Under the pieces are notes generated by a model. The model did not search any database. It saw only the letters and a list, made by a program, of their open reading frames with translations, and was not told the DNA's origin. Position numbers and translations under genes: made by a program. From Rubrivivax gelatinosus IL144 (GTDB taxonomy: Bacteria > Pseudomonadota > Gammaproteobacteria > Burkholderiales > Burkholderiaceae_C), in assembly GCF_000284255.1 (NCBI RefSeq), contig NC_017075.1, forward strand, positions 1,984,001-2,048,000: a stretch of DNA of 64,000 bases, read 5' to 3'. Positions 8,290 through 17,463 of the stretch are shown piece by piece. Each line of letters opens with the position of its first letter. The stretch's first letter is position 1.

Positions 8290-8841
8290 TCAGGCCGCCT
8301 TTCGCGCCATGGCCACGCGGTCTTTCAAACCGTGGGCGGACTCGTTGGCCAACGCTGCGCGCAGGTGCTCGAAGCCGCCGTCTGCCACCAGTCGGCGAAA
8401 GCCGTGCCTGCCGTAGAACGGCGCGTTCCACGGCAGGTGGTCGAAGGTGGTGAGGGTGATGACCTCGATGGCGTCGGCGCCTTCGGCTTGAGCGATCGCC
8501 TGCTGCAGCAGCGTCGTGCCGATGCCTCTCCTGCCGGCGTTGGGGTCGACGTCCATCTCGACAACGTGCAGCGCTCTGCCGACCGTCTCGCAGGCCACGA
8601 AGCCGAGGGCAGCGCCGCGCGCGTCTTGTGCGACCCAGACCAGGCCGCCGTCGATGAGCCGCGCCAGTTCCGCTGCCGCCATCGGTTGCGCGAGGGCGGG
8701 CGGAAGATCGCTCGGCGCGAAGATCGAGGCGGCGTCGGCTTCGACGCGCCGCATCACCGGGATGTCTGCGTGCCGGGCCTTGCGCACCGTGACGACGAGC
8801 CGTGCCGATGGAGCTTGCGGGTTGATCGCGCCTGGTGCCAT
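8290..8841 (-). CDS. GNAT-family N-acetyltransferase
   Basis: A 183-residue GCN5-related acetyltransferase. The acetyl-CoA binding signature is visible as VDPNAGRRGIGTTLLQQAIA, followed by the late beta-bulge region PFYGRHGFRRL. The N-terminal 15 residues are poorly conserved in style, and the start could be a few codons later, before TVRKARHADIP. The substrate is unknown; members of this subgroup often act on small amines or proteins. It lies 18 bases downstream of the SAM methyltransferase gene on the same strand and is probably co-transcribed with it. It converges on the borosin-like gene, with 22 bases between the two stops. Confidence 0.8.
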   Translation of the reverse strand: MAPGAINPQAPSARLVVTVRKARHADIPVMRRVEADAASIFAPSDLPPALAQPMAAAELARLIDGGLVWVAQDARGAALGFVACETVGRALHVVEMDVDPNAGRRGIGTTLLQQAIAQAEGADAIEVITLTTFDHLPWNAPFYGRHGFRRLVADGGFEHLRAALANESAHGLKDRVAMARKAA

Positions 8842-8859
8842 GTCGTGTGTTGCCGGTGC

Positions 8860-9444
8860 CTACAGCACGTCGCCGCGCCGTGCCACGACCTCCCACAAGG
8901 CCTTCTGGCGCACGTACTTGCGTGTCGTCTGGTGTTCCATCGACAGCAGCTGCCAGCCGCTGGCGAACAGCTCGGCGGTGCTGCGTTCGTCGAAGAAGCG
9001 CTTGGGCTGGCCGTCGACGAGGTAGTAGTTGGGCTCGATCGCGGGGTGGCCCGCGGCGCCGAAGTGCCTGTCTTCGACGGAGTTCAGCCGGCACAGGAAC
9101 AGCCCGCCCGGCTGCAGCGTGTCGCGGATGCGCCGCACCAGATCCAGCGTCTCGGTCCAGGCGAAGTAGTGCAGCGAGAGACTCGCGATCACCGCGCCGG
9201 CCTCGCCCGTGCCCAGCGGGAAGGGCGCGCGCACGTCCTGGCAATGGACCTGGGCGCTCGGAACGCGCAGCCGGGTTGCGGCGGCAGAGCCCGCCGAAAG
9301 ATCGAACGCGACGACGGCGAAACCCGCATCGGCCAGGGTGGCGGTGTCGGCACCGGTGCCGCAGCCGATCTCGAGCACGGGCCGGGTGCCGGCGGAGTCT
9401 TTCAGCTGGGGCAGCCAGCGGGCCAGCCAGGGGTCGTGGAGCAT
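8860..9444 (-). CDS. Class I SAM-dependent methyltransferase
   Basis: A 194-residue Rossmann-fold methyltransferase. Motif I is VLEIGCGTGADTATLADAGF (SAM-binding glycine loop). An acidic residue ends strand 2 (AFDLS), and SLSLHYFAWTETLDLVRRI fits motif IV/V. The C-terminus NYYLVDGQPKRFFDERSTAEL resembles small uncharacterised methyltransferases related to tellurite-resistance TehB. The ATG at 9444 was chosen as the only good in-frame start near motif I, but no clear ribosome site precedes it, and an N-terminal extension to 9606 is open. It is cytoplasmic with unknown substrate. It is followed by a GNAT gene, suggesting a two-gene unit. Confidence 0.75.
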   Translation of the reverse strand: MLHDPWLARWLPQLKDSAGTRPVLEIGCGTGADTATLADAGFAVVAFDLSAGSAAATRLRVPSAQVHCQDVRAPFPLGTGEAGAVIASLSLHYFAWTETLDLVRRIRDTLQPGGLFLCRLNSVEDRHFGAAGHPAIEPNYYLVDGQPKRFFDERSTAELFASGWQLLSMEHQTTRKYVRQKALWEVVARRGDVL

Positions 9445-9556
9445 GGTTTCGAGGGCCGAGCGCGGCGCGGTGAGGTGTGCAGGGCGGCATTCTCTTCGAG
9501 CGCGGTGCGCCGCCGCCCGCGCGCCAAGTGCTTGGCCACATGGTGTACAGGCGCCG

Positions 9557-10600
9557 TCACCCACCCCCGCCCAGCAAGCGCTCCACCCAGCCCGACGCCG
9601 AGGCATCGAAGCCCTCGCCGTTGGCCAGCACGACCAGCGCCCAGCCTTCGTCCAGTCCGCGCAGCACCAGCGACGAGAAGCCCGCGAACGCGCCGCCGTG
9701 GAACATCAGGCGGCCGCCTTCCCGCGGCACGACTTCGAGGCCGAAGCGGTACATCGCCTCGGCCGGGCCGAAGCGCCCGCCGTCGTCGGCGCTGCAGCGC
9801 GCCAGCAGCGAGGCCTCTCCGTGGCGCCGCCAGTCGTCCAGCCAGTGCGTTTCGGCACGCAGCAAGTCGTCCGGCGTCGACCACAGGCCGCCGTCGCCCC
9901 AGCTCGCCAGGTGGACCGGCAGGTCCTGCCAGCCGCGCGCCGGGTCATGGCGGTAGCTGCGCGCACGGCGCGGCAGTACGCGGCGCGGGTCGCGCTCGAA
10001 GCTCGTGTCGTGCAGGCCCCAGGGCTCGAAGAAGCGGCGGCGCGCGATCTCGTCCAGCGGCAGGCCGGCGTCGCGTTCCAGCCAGTCGGCCAGCAGCACG
10101 TAGTTGCTGTTGCTGTAGTCGTGGCGGCTGCCGGGATCGAAGTCGAGGTCTCCGGCGCGGCGGATCAGCTCGAGCGCCTGCGCCTGGCTGACGAGGTCGT
10201 GTTCGTCGTGCCCGAGCTGCAGGCCCCAGAGGTACAGGTAGTCGTCGATGCCGCTGGTGTGGCGCAGCAGATGGCCCAGGCGCACCGGCCGGCTGCAGCC
10301 GGCCAGCGCCGGCAGCCGCGTGCGCAGGTCGTCGTCCAGCGTGACGCGGCCGTCGGCCACGGCCTGCATCACCAGTGCCGCCACCCAGGGCTTGGACTCC
10401 GACGCGAGATAAAAGCGGGTGTCGCCGGCCACCGGCTGCGGCCACTCCAGGTGCGCCATGCCGTGCTGCACGCGGCGCAGGGCCTCGCCGTCGACGCTGA
10501 GCGCGATGGCGAAGCCGGGGCCGTCGGGGGCGTGCTGCGCGCGCAGCGTGACGATGGCGGCGTCGAAGCGGTCCAGCAGGCGAGGGAGGTCGAGGCTCAT
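9557..10600 (-). CDS. Serine hydrolase, beta-lactamase/class C PBP fold
   Basis: A 347-residue serine hydrolase of the beta-lactamase superfamily (family S12-like). Catalytic motifs: SESK in FYLASESKPW (SxxK with nucleophile Ser and Lys), YSNSNY (YxN), and HGG in FHGGAFAGF in place of KTG. The pattern GHLLRHTSGIDDY is typical of esterase/D-aminopeptidase-like members rather than true beta-lactamases. The start at 10600 (MSLDLPRL) gives no obvious signal peptide, so it may be cytoplasmic. The substrate is unknown. Its C-terminus has a Gly-rich end, and it is followed by the methyltransferase gene on the same strand. Confidence 0.8.
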   Translation of the reverse strand: MSLDLPRLLDRFDAAIVTLRAQHAPDGPGFAIALSVDGEALRRVQHGMAHLEWPQPVAGDTRFYLASESKPWVAALVMQAVADGRVTLDDDLRTRLPALAGCSRPVRLGHLLRHTSGIDDYLYLWGLQLGHDEHDLVSQAQALELIRRAGDLDFDPGSRHDYSNSNYVLLADWLERDAGLPLDEIARRRFFEPWGLHDTSFERDPRRVLPRRARSYRHDPARGWQDLPVHLASWGDGGLWSTPDDLLRAETHWLDDWRRHGEASLLARCSADDGGRFGPAEAMYRFGLEVVPREGGRLMFHGGAFAGFSSLVLRGLDEGWALVVLANGEGFDASASGWVERLLGGGG

Positions 10601-10749
10601 GCGGCGCAGGATAGCGGCCGCGGTCGAGCCCGCGCGGGCCAGCGGCCCGGCGTGCAATCGACGTTCCTTCCCTACGTCCCCACCCGATGGGCATTGACCG
10701 CTTGGCGTTCGAAGTCCAGCTTAGGCGGCCTCGCCTTCGGGAGATCGTG

Positions 10750-13293
10750 ATGCCCCACTTCCATGGTGTTGCTGGCTCTCTCCAGGGGTTCTGGATCACG
10801 GGCCTGGCTTGTCTGCTGTGGCCTGCGTCGGGGTTCGCGCAGCAGACCTCGTGGACCAATGCCGCGCCCGGCCCGTTCTGGGACTTGCCGGCGAACTGGA
10901 GCGCGGGCGCGCCAACCTCGTCCAGCACCGATGCCCTGCTGGGGGCCTTCGACACGACGCTGCGCAGCGGCAGCTTCAGCGTGGGGTCGCTGTCCGGGAC
11001 CGGAACATTGACCATGCCGGGCGGCGAACTGTCGATCGCGCAGGAGGCGACGGTGGGCGCGCTGGAGGTCCAGGGCGGCAGCTTCAGTGGCGGCGGCACG
11101 CTGACGGCGGGCAGTCTGGTCTGGCGCTCCGGGTCGCTGGGCCCCGACGTGTTCGATCAGCCGGCGGTCATTCTGATCGTCAACGGCACGGCGTCGATCC
11201 AGGGGCCGATGTCGCTGGGGCTCGGCTTCAGCACCCGCGCCGTCTCATTGCTCGGCGATTCGACGTGGGAAGACTGCGCGGGCGTCATCGACGGCGAAGG
11301 CCGGCTGTACGTCGGTGCTTCCGGGGTGCTGCACGATCGCGCCTTGTCCTCGCCGCACCGGTTCGACAGCGGCTACGGTGGGTTGGTCATTGCCGGGCAG
11401 TACGAAAAGACCGGCGCGTCGACGACGTCTTTCTCCGGCCAGTACTTCGCCAACAGCGGCTCTTTCGCCGTGAACGAGGGGGCTGTTTCCGTTTTCGGTT
11501 TTCCCGGCGCCAGTTGGGTCAACACGGGTACCGTCCGCCTGGCAGGGGGTGACTACGACGTCACGCTGTTCCGCGGCAGTTTCCTGAATACGGGCCGTGT
11601 CGACGTCGACGCCGGCCGCATGAACGTCAGCGTCGGTGGCAACGGCGGGCTGATAAGTTCCTCCGGCGACTGGTCCGTAGGGGCCGGTGGCACTCTGGTT
11701 TTCACCGGCGACATCCTGCAGCAGCGTTTCGATCCGGCGGTGTTCGATGGCGGCACCATGTCGGTGGACGGGCTGGTGCAGTTCAGTAGCGGGCGTTTCG
11801 AGTTCCGAGGCTCCGCAACCCTGTCCGCTCCCGGGCGTGTCGAAGTGCTCGACGGCGCTGAACTGGTGCTTCCGGGCGCTTCGACGCTGGGAGCGCTGAA
11901 GATCGCCCGGCCGTATGTCTTCACCGCGGACTATCCGCCGGTCGTCATCGGGTACGGGCTGAGCAGCGTGGAAGTCGATGGCGCGCTGTCCGTTGGAACG
12001 CTCGAATGGGCCGACGGCCATCTGCAGACGCAGGGGCCGGTGACCGTCAGCGGCCAGGCCTTGCTGACCCAAGACCCGGATCTCCTGAGCTGGCTGCAAA
12101 GCATGGACGATGCGGGAAAGCGGATGGACGTCGCCTTCACGTTCAACGGTGGCGCGATCTGGGATGGCAACTCCGACCTCTACGGGCAGGGCTCCATCCG
12201 CGTGGGCCCAGGCGCGGTGTTCGAGGACCGCACCCGCGTGATCGAGACGCCCGGCGTGGTGCGTGTCGCCCGTGTCGACAACGACGGGGTGTGGCTGAAG
12301 ACCGGTGCCGGTCATTCGCGCATCGAAAGCGCCTTCTTCAACCGCGGCACGGTGCACGTGCTGGACGCGGGCGAACTCGAGTTCACCGGCGCGCTGGACA
12401 ACGCCGGCACGTTGCAGGCCACGCGTTCGCGTCTAGTTGTCGCCGGGCCGCTGGCGCAGCTCGACGCCGTCAGCGGCGTGTTGTCCGGCGGGCGTTACGT
12501 GATGCGCGACGGCCGGATCGTGCTGGCGGGAAACTCGGCCCCGATCGTGGACAACCGCGCCGACGTCGTGCTCGACGGACCGTCCGCGCGGCTGCTGCGG
12601 GCCACGCCGGCGGGCGAGGTCGACGCCTTGTCCTCGCTGGCGCGCAACGCTGGTGCGCTGACGCTTCGCCATGGCGCCGAGCTGCATACGGCCGCCGCGC
12701 AAATGACCAACGAAGGGCGGCTGGTCGTCGACGACGCGGCGTTGATCGTCGGCCCGGCCGCCGGCACTGGCGTGTTCCGTCAGCAGGGGGCCGCCGCGGC
12801 GACGTGGCTGGACGGTGTCATTCGCGCTGACCGGTTCAGCTTCGAGGCCGGCGTCTTCGGCGCCGGCGGCGACGGCACGATCGGCACGGCGTGGCTCGAT
12901 GGCGTCATGGCCGACTTCGGGCCTGCGCTGGTCTTCGACGTCGACATTGCCGGCGCCGGTCAGGCGGATCTCGTTTTCACCCCGGGCGCGGCGACGCTGC
13001 AAGGGACTTTGAGCCTGGACTTCAGCGGAACGGTGGCGCCCGGCACTTACCGCATCTTCGTCGCCGAGGACGGCGTTGCCGGACGCTTCAGCAGCCTCGA
13101 AAGCGAGCTCGGCCCGCGCTATCAGCTGAGCGCCGTGTACGGTGACACCTACGTGGACCTCAGCATCTCTGCCGTGCCCGAGCCGGCGGCAGCGATGCAA
13201 CTGCTGGCCGGCCTGGGCCTGATCGGCATGCTGCACGCCGGCAGAACCCGGCGCCGTGCAGGCCCGGTCGCGCCCCGGCTGCGCAGGGATTGA
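10750..13293 (+). CDS. Large PEP-CTERM surface protein with beta-repeat region
   Basis: An 847-residue secreted protein. The ATG at 10750 follows GGGAG and gives a signal peptide ending ASGFA. Most of the protein is Gly/Ser/Thr/Val-rich beta-type sequence with repeated short units (LDNAGTL, GTMSVDG, GALSVGTL), like autotransporter passenger domains. The C-terminus is a PEP-CTERM sorting signal: VPEP, a hydrophobic helix (QLLAGLGLIGML) and an Arg-rich end. By family knowledge such proteins are exported, cut and anchored by an exosortase (EpsH/XrtA type), often in strains that make exopolysaccharide. No exosortase gene is in this window. The exact role is unknown. Confidence 0.85.
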   Translation: MPHFHGVAGSLQGFWITGLACLLWPASGFAQQTSWTNAAPGPFWDLPANWSAGAPTSSSTDALLGAFDTTLRSGSFSVGSLSGTGTLTMPGGELSIAQEATVGALEVQGGSFSGGGTLTAGSLVWRSGSLGPDVFDQPAVILIVNGTASIQGPMSLGLGFSTRAVSLLGDSTWEDCAGVIDGEGRLYVGASGVLHDRALSSPHRFDSGYGGLVIAGQYEKTGASTTSFSGQYFANSGSFAVNEGAVSVFGFPGASWVNTGTVRLAGGDYDVTLFRGSFLNTGRVDVDAGRMNVSVGGNGGLISSSGDWSVGAGGTLVFTGDILQQRFDPAVFDGGTMSVDGLVQFSSGRFEFRGSATLSAPGRVEVLDGAELVLPGASTLGALKIARPYVFTADYPPVVIGYGLSSVEVDGALSVGTLEWADGHLQTQGPVTVSGQALLTQDPDLLSWLQSMDDAGKRMDVAFTFNGGAIWDGNSDLYGQGSIRVGPGAVFEDRTRVIETPGVVRVARVDNDGVWLKTGAGHSRIESAFFNRGTVHVLDAGELEFTGALDNAGTLQATRSRLVVAGPLAQLDAVSGVLSGGRYVMRDGRIVLAGNSAPIVDNRADVVLDGPSARLLRATPAGEVDALSSLARNAGALTLRHGAELHTAAAQMTNEGRLVVDDAALIVGPAAGTGVFRQQGAAAATWLDGVIRADRFSFEAGVFGAGGDGTIGTAWLDGVMADFGPALVFDVDIAGAGQADLVFTPGAATLQGTLSLDFSGTVAPGTYRIFVAEDGVAGRFSSLESELGPRYQLSAVYGDTYVDLSISAVPEPAAAMQLLAGLGLIGMLHAGRTRRRAGPVAPRLRRD

Positions 13294-13326
13294 AGCGCTG
13301 CTTGCGGCCGCACGCGCGACGGCGGT

Positions 13327-14061
13327 TCACGACGTCTTCCGGGCTCGCCGGCCGATGCGTCTGCGCAGGGCGGCGAATGCGATGCCGGTGCTCATCAACA
13401 ACCAGGTCATCGGTTCGGGAACGGCGCTGACCGCGCTCGTCTGCGTGTAGGCGTTGAAGCCCAGCCAGACCGGCATCGGCGCGTCGGTGTCGTTGACGAC
13501 GGGAAACTCGAACGGCACATCGGGCACCTGTTCGTTGTTAAAGGAGGTCAAGTAGGCGGTGTAGAAGACGCCGTCATTGCCCCATCCGACCCCGACATCG
13601 ACCGTCGCGTTGCTGAAGAGGCAGTCCATGCAGCGGGTCTGAACGGAGAGCCGGCCCGAGACGACCATCTCGGTGTTCGGGCTGAGTTCGAACGCCGCGA
13701 AGGTGACCGCCTGGGATTGCCACCAAGGCGCCTGAGCGTCATGGTTCTCCGTCGTGACCACGACGCTGTCGGCGCTCACCAGCACGCGGTCGGTCGACAG
13801 GCCATCTGTGAACAGCAGATCTGCCGGATCGAGATAGGCCTGGGGTTTCGTGATGTTCAAGCGCGCGTAATACGTTCCATCGATCGATCCCGGCACGTAC
13901 TGCAGCGCCGCGACCTTGCCGTCCGCCGGCTCCAGGTCGGTCAGATCGACCTTGTAGTCGTAAATCGACGCCCGGCTCGACGCGAGCGGCGCGCCACGCT
14001 CTGCAGCTGCATGGGCCGTCATGGCGAGCACGGCGACAAGAGCGATTCCGAGACTGCGCAT
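13327..14061 (-). CDS. PEP-CTERM exported protein
   Basis: A 244-residue protein with a clear signal peptide (MRSLGIALVAVLAMTAHAAA) and a C-terminal PEP-CTERM signal (VPEPMTWLLMSTGIAFAAL then RRRIGRRARK). GGAGGT stands just before the ATG at 14061. The mature part is beta-rich and contains a CMDC pair that may form a disulfide in the envelope. Nothing in the middle identifies an enzyme. It converges on the larger PEP-CTERM gene with 33 bases between stops; the two may respond to the same biofilm programme, but that is inference. Confidence 0.8.
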   Translation of the reverse strand: MRSLGIALVAVLAMTAHAAAERGAPLASSRASIYDYKVDLTDLEPADGKVAALQYVPGSIDGTYYARLNITKPQAYLDPADLLFTDGLSTDRVLVSADSVVVTTENHDAQAPWWQSQAVTFAAFELSPNTEMVVSGRLSVQTRCMDCLFSNATVDVGVGWGNDGVFYTAYLTSFNNEQVPDVPFEFPVVNDTDAPMPVWLGFNAYTQTSAVSAVPEPMTWLLMSTGIAFAALRRRIGRRARKTS

Positions 14062-14144
14062 GGCGACCTCCGCGGTGGTCGGAGGGGGCAATGGGCGCAC
14101 CCGGTCGACGTGGTTCTTCGCCGGCCCTGCGGCATCATCGGCCC

Positions 14145-15461
14145 ATGCCCGCCTCCAGCTTCCGCCCCCCGCATCTCCTGCTCCCGCGTGCCGATCTCGA
14201 CCTCCAGCGCTGGAGCGTCATCGCCTGCGACCAGTACACCAGCGACCCCGGCTACTGGCAGCAGGTCGAGCAGGCCGTCGGCGACGCGCCGTCGGCGCTG
14301 CGGCTGATCTACCCCGAGGTCTTTCTCGCCAGCGCCGACAAACGCGAGCGCATCGCCGCCATCCAGACGGCGATGCGGCGTTACGCCGCCAGCGGCCTGC
14401 TGCGCCCGCATGCCGGCACGGTGCTGGTGGAGCGCACGCTGGCCGACGGCCGCGTGCGCCGCGGGCTGATGCTGGAGCTGGACCTGGAGCAGTACGACTA
14501 CACGCCCGGGTCCACCAGCGCGATCCGGCCGACCGAAGGCACGATCGTCGAGCGCATCGCGCCGCGGCTGGAAGTGCGCCGCGATGCCGAGCTGGAGCTG
14601 CCGCACATCCTCGTGCTGATCGACGACCCGGCGCGCACCGTCATCGAGCCGCTGGCCGCCGAGCGCGAGCGCCTGGCGCCGCTGTACGACACCGCGCTGA
14701 TGCTGGGCAGCGGCCGCGTCGCCGGCTTCGCGCCCGACGCCGGCCTGCAGGCGCAGGCCCTGGCCGCGCTGCAGGCGCTGGGCGACGCCGACGCTTTCGC
14801 CGCGCGCCACGGCCTGCCGGCGGGCACGGCGACCATGCTGTTCGCGGTCGGCGACGGCAACCACTCGCTGGCCACCGCCAAGGCCAACTGGGACCGCCTG
14901 AAGGCCACGGCCGGCCCCGACCATCCGGCGCGCTGGGCGCTGGTGGAAGTGGAGAACATCCACGACCCGGCGATGGAGTTCGCGCCCATCCACCGCCTGC
15001 TGATCGGCGTGCAGGCGGACCTGCGCGCCGCGCTGGCGGCGCACTTCGGTGAGCGCCTGCAGATCGTCGAGCAGCCCGACGCCGCGGCGATGCGCGCCGC
15101 GCTCGCCGCCCAGCCGCGTTCGCTGCACGCCGCCGGCCTGCTGCAGCCGGGCGGGCGCCACGCGCTGGTCGTCGTGCAGGGCGCGCCGGCGGCGCAGCTG
15201 GACGTCGCCAGCTTCCAGGGTTTCGTCGACGCGCTGCTGGCGCAAGGCGGGGCGCAGGAGGTCGACTACGTGCACGGCGACGAGGCGCTGGCGCGGCTGG
15301 CCGCCCAGGACGGCCACGCCGGCCTGCACCTGGCGACGCTGGGCAAGAGCGAGCTGATCGCGCGCGTGGCGCAGCACGGGCCGCTGCCGCGCAAGAGCTT
15401 CTCGATGGGCGAGGCCGACGAGAAGCGCTTCTACCTCGAAGCGCGCCGCATCCGGCCGTAG
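14145..15461 (+). CDS. DUF1015-family protein
   Basis: A 438-residue cytoplasmic protein. Features of DUF1015 are visible: an N-terminal RWSVIACDQYTSD block, DYTPGSTSAIRPTEGTIVER, and the highly conserved DGNHSLATAK motif near the middle, with ENIHDPAMEFAPIHR after it. The last residues (RKSFSMGEADEKRFYLEARR) are also typical. The biochemical activity is not firmly established; the fold is thought to be kinase- or nuclease-related. The ATG at 14145 places MPASSFRPP at the start. It is divergent from a PEP-CTERM gene and converges on the nos cluster with only 3 bases between stops. Confidence 0.8.
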   Translation: MPASSFRPPHLLLPRADLDLQRWSVIACDQYTSDPGYWQQVEQAVGDAPSALRLIYPEVFLASADKRERIAAIQTAMRRYAASGLLRPHAGTVLVERTLADGRVRRGLMLELDLEQYDYTPGSTSAIRPTEGTIVERIAPRLEVRRDAELELPHILVLIDDPARTVIEPLAAERERLAPLYDTALMLGSGRVAGFAPDAGLQAQALAALQALGDADAFAARHGLPAGTATMLFAVGDGNHSLATAKANWDRLKATAGPDHPARWALVEVENIHDPAMEFAPIHRLLIGVQADLRAALAAHFGERLQIVEQPDAAAMRAALAAQPRSLHAAGLLQPGGRHALVVVQGAPAAQLDVASFQGFVDALLAQGGAQEVDYVHGDEALARLAAQDGHAGLHLATLGKSELIARVAQHGPLPRKSFSMGEADEKRFYLEARRIRP

Positions 15462-15464
15462 CGC

Positions 15465-16088
15465 TCAGCCTGGCGGCGTGTGCTCGCGGTGCGGCGCCAG
15501 GCGCTGCAACTCGTCAGGCAGGCGCTGCTGCAACGCGGCGGCGGCGAACACCTGGCCGCCGTGGGCACGCGCGAAAGTGGCGGCATCGCCCTGGCTCGCG
15601 AAGGCCGGCAGATTCAGCCGGCGCATCGGGCCGGCGGCCGTCGAGCCGTGAACGAAGTGCGCCCGCGCCAGCGGCAGCCAGCCGCGGCCGTCGTGGGCCT
15701 GCACCCAGATGCCGGCGATGTCCTCGCGCCGGCGCCCGCGGGCATGGCGCGGCACGGCCTGCAGGTAGTGGAACAGGCACAGCGGCGAGTCGGTGAAGTG
15801 CGCGTGGCCGTCGGCGTAGCGCACTTCGCTGGCCCAGCGCGGCCAGCGTGCCGCATACATGCCGCAGACCGGGCAGCGCGCCTCGGCCGGCACCGCGGCC
15901 GGGCGTTCGGGCGACGCCAGGTCCAGCGTCCCGGGCGCCCAGGTCGGCGCGCTGATGCAGACCTCGCCGGGGCCGTCGTCGCCGGTGTCGGCGACAGGCG
16001 GGCGCTCGCGCCGCGCCCAGGCGGCGGCGCCCGCGCCGGCGCAGGCGGCCAGCGCGGCGGCGGCCAGCAGGCGGCGGCGGGTGGGCAT
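15465..16088 (-). CDS. Second NosL-like copper-binding accessory protein
   Basis: A 207-residue NosL-family protein at the end of the nos cluster. It begins with a twin-arginine-like MPTRRRLLAAAALAACAG, which also allows lipoprotein processing at the Cys. The metal motif ARCPVCGMYAARWPRW (CxxCGM) is complete, and SPLCLFHYLQA and GWLPLARAHFVHGS follow the NosL pattern. It probably binds Cu(I) in the periplasm and helps load the CuZ or CuA sites of nitrous oxide reductase. Its ATG overlaps the TGA of nosL by one base, so translation is coupled. It differs from nosL upstream, which lacks the CxxC pair, so the two may divide the work. Confidence 0.75.
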   Translation of the reverse strand: MPTRRRLLAAAALAACAGAGAAAWARRERPPVADTGDDGPGEVCISAPTWAPGTLDLASPERPAAVPAEARCPVCGMYAARWPRWASEVRYADGHAHFTDSPLCLFHYLQAVPRHARGRRREDIAGIWVQAHDGRGWLPLARAHFVHGSTAAGPMRRLNLPAFASQGDAATFARAHGGQVFAAAALQQRLPDELQRLAPHREHTPPG

Positions 16089-16639
16089 CACATGCGGCCG
16101 TCGTGGCGCACGCCGCCCGACAGGTCCACGTCCTCGGCCTTGATCGCGGCGAAGGCCAGCACCTTGCCGCCGTTCTTGGTCGCGAAGGCCTGGGCGTCGG
16201 CGACGTTGGCGAAGCCGGCCGAGGTCGGCCCCATCGAGCCGTGCTTGCGGCTGCCGAGCACGAAGGTGGCGGTCTGGGCGGCTATCCAGTGGCCCACCGG
16301 GCGCTCCCAGTCGGCCTGGGCCATGTCCTGCACCCAGGCGGCGGCCACCGGGCGCACCTGCTCGGGCGCGATCAGCGTCGACAGCAGCTCGGTGGCGTCG
16401 CAGAACCAGACGGTCTGCTCGCTGTCCTTGTAGCGCAGCTGGCCCTTGGGGCCGGGGTAGTCGGCCAGCAGCATGCCGTCGAGCGCACAGCTGGTCTTGG
16501 CGTCGGCCTCGACGGGCGCCAGCGCGGTGCCGGCGCTGCCGCCGCGGCTGCAGGCGCCCAGCCCGACGGCCAGCAGGCCGGCGCATCCGCACAGCAGGCG
16601 GCGGCGGGTGACGGCGGTTTGAAGAGTCGATTCGGTCAC
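16088..16639 (-). CDS. nosL: NosL copper chaperone lipoprotein
   Basis: A 183-residue periplasmic lipoprotein that supplies copper for nitrous oxide reductase. GTG start at 16639 in a GTGA overlap with nosY. The N-terminus has RRRLLCGCAG and a lipobox ending GLGACS. NosL family features are SCALDGMLLADYPGPKGQ, with YPGPKGQ very typical, and KHGSMGPTSAGFANVADAQ. The copper motif has one Cys plus Met (CALDGM) instead of CxxCGM, so ligand use differs from the second NosL copy next door. It probably sits on the outer face of the inner membrane or in the outer membrane, next to the NosDFY complex. Confidence 0.85.
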   Translation of the reverse strand: MTESTLQTAVTRRRLLCGCAGLLAVGLGACSRGGSAGTALAPVEADAKTSCALDGMLLADYPGPKGQLRYKDSEQTVWFCDATELLSTLIAPEQVRPVAAAWVQDMAQADWERPVGHWIAAQTATFVLGSRKHGSMGPTSAGFANVADAQAFATKNGGKVLAFAAIKAEDVDLSGGVRHDGRM

Positions 16640-17463
16640 GGCTTGAACCTCCAGGCCGCCGCGGCCAGCGGCAGCACGATCCACAGGAACATCGCCCCGC
16701 CCAGCCGCCAGGGGTCGGCCAGCGCGGGCGGCACGACGCTCGCCAGCCCGTAGAGGCGGCGCACGTCGTCCAGCGAAAACACGTTGAGCACGCGGAACAC
16801 GTCGGCCGGGTTGGCCAGCAGCAGCCAGGCCACGAAGTCGCCACCCCATTCGCCGCCCGAGGCCACCAGCAGGCCCAGCAGCACCAGGTCGAAGACGAGC
16901 ACGAAGACGAACCACAGCGCGATCGCCAGTCCCGAGGCCTGGGCGCGGTCGCGCGCCAGCACCGAGACCAGCGTCGCCAGGCTCAGGAACGAGAGCCCCA
17001 GCAGCACGGCGCTGAAGACGAAGCCGCCGTAGTGCAGCAGCGCGGCGTCGCCGAAACGCTGCACCAGCACGACGGCGACGACGGCGAAGCCGGCGCAGGT
17101 CGACAGCGCCAGCGCCGCGGCCAGGCCGGCGAACTTGCCGACCAGCAGCTCCAGCCGCGTGATCGGCAGCGACAGCAGCAGGTCGAGCGACCCGCGCTCG
17201 CGCTCGCCGACGATGGCGTCGAAGCCCAGCAACAGCGCGATCAGCGGCACCAGGTAGATGACCAGGCTCACCAGGCTGGCGATCGTCAGCTCCAGGCTGC
17301 GCGGGCCGATCTGGCCTTGCGCCGCCGAGCCGAAGTAGGTGATGGCCAGCGAGAACACGGTGAACACCACCGCGACGACCAGCACCCAGCGGTTGCGCAG
17401 CCGGTCGCGGAACTCCTTGGCGGCCAGCGCGCCGGCCTGGCGGAACTCGAAGCCGGTGTTCAT
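16636..17463 (-). CDS. nosY: NosY ABC transporter permease
   Basis: A 275-residue membrane protein with about six hydrophobic segments, beginning [20 protein letters not shown]. It is the permease partner of the ATPase NosF and the periplasmic NosD. The complex is required for assembling the catalytic copper-sulfur site of NosZ. The segment [20 protein letters not shown] is the coupling region typical of ABC-2 permeases. ATG at 17463 overlaps the nosF stop (ATGA), and its own stop overlaps the nosL GTG, giving tight translational coupling. Length and order match known NosY. Confidence 0.9.
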   Translation of the reverse strand: MNTGFEFRQAGALAAKEFRDRLRNRWVLVVAVVFTVFSLAITYFGSAAQGQIGPRSLELTIASLVSLVIYLVPLIALLLGFDAIVGERERGSLDLLLSLPITRLELLVGKFAGLAAALALSTCAGFAVVAVVLVQRFGDAALLHYGGFVFSAVLLGLSFLSLATLVSVLARDRAQASGLAIALWFVFVLVFDLVLLGLLVASGGEWGGDFVAWLLLANPADVFRVLNVFSLDDVRRLYGLASVVPPALADPWRLGGAMFLWIVLPLAAAAWRFKP

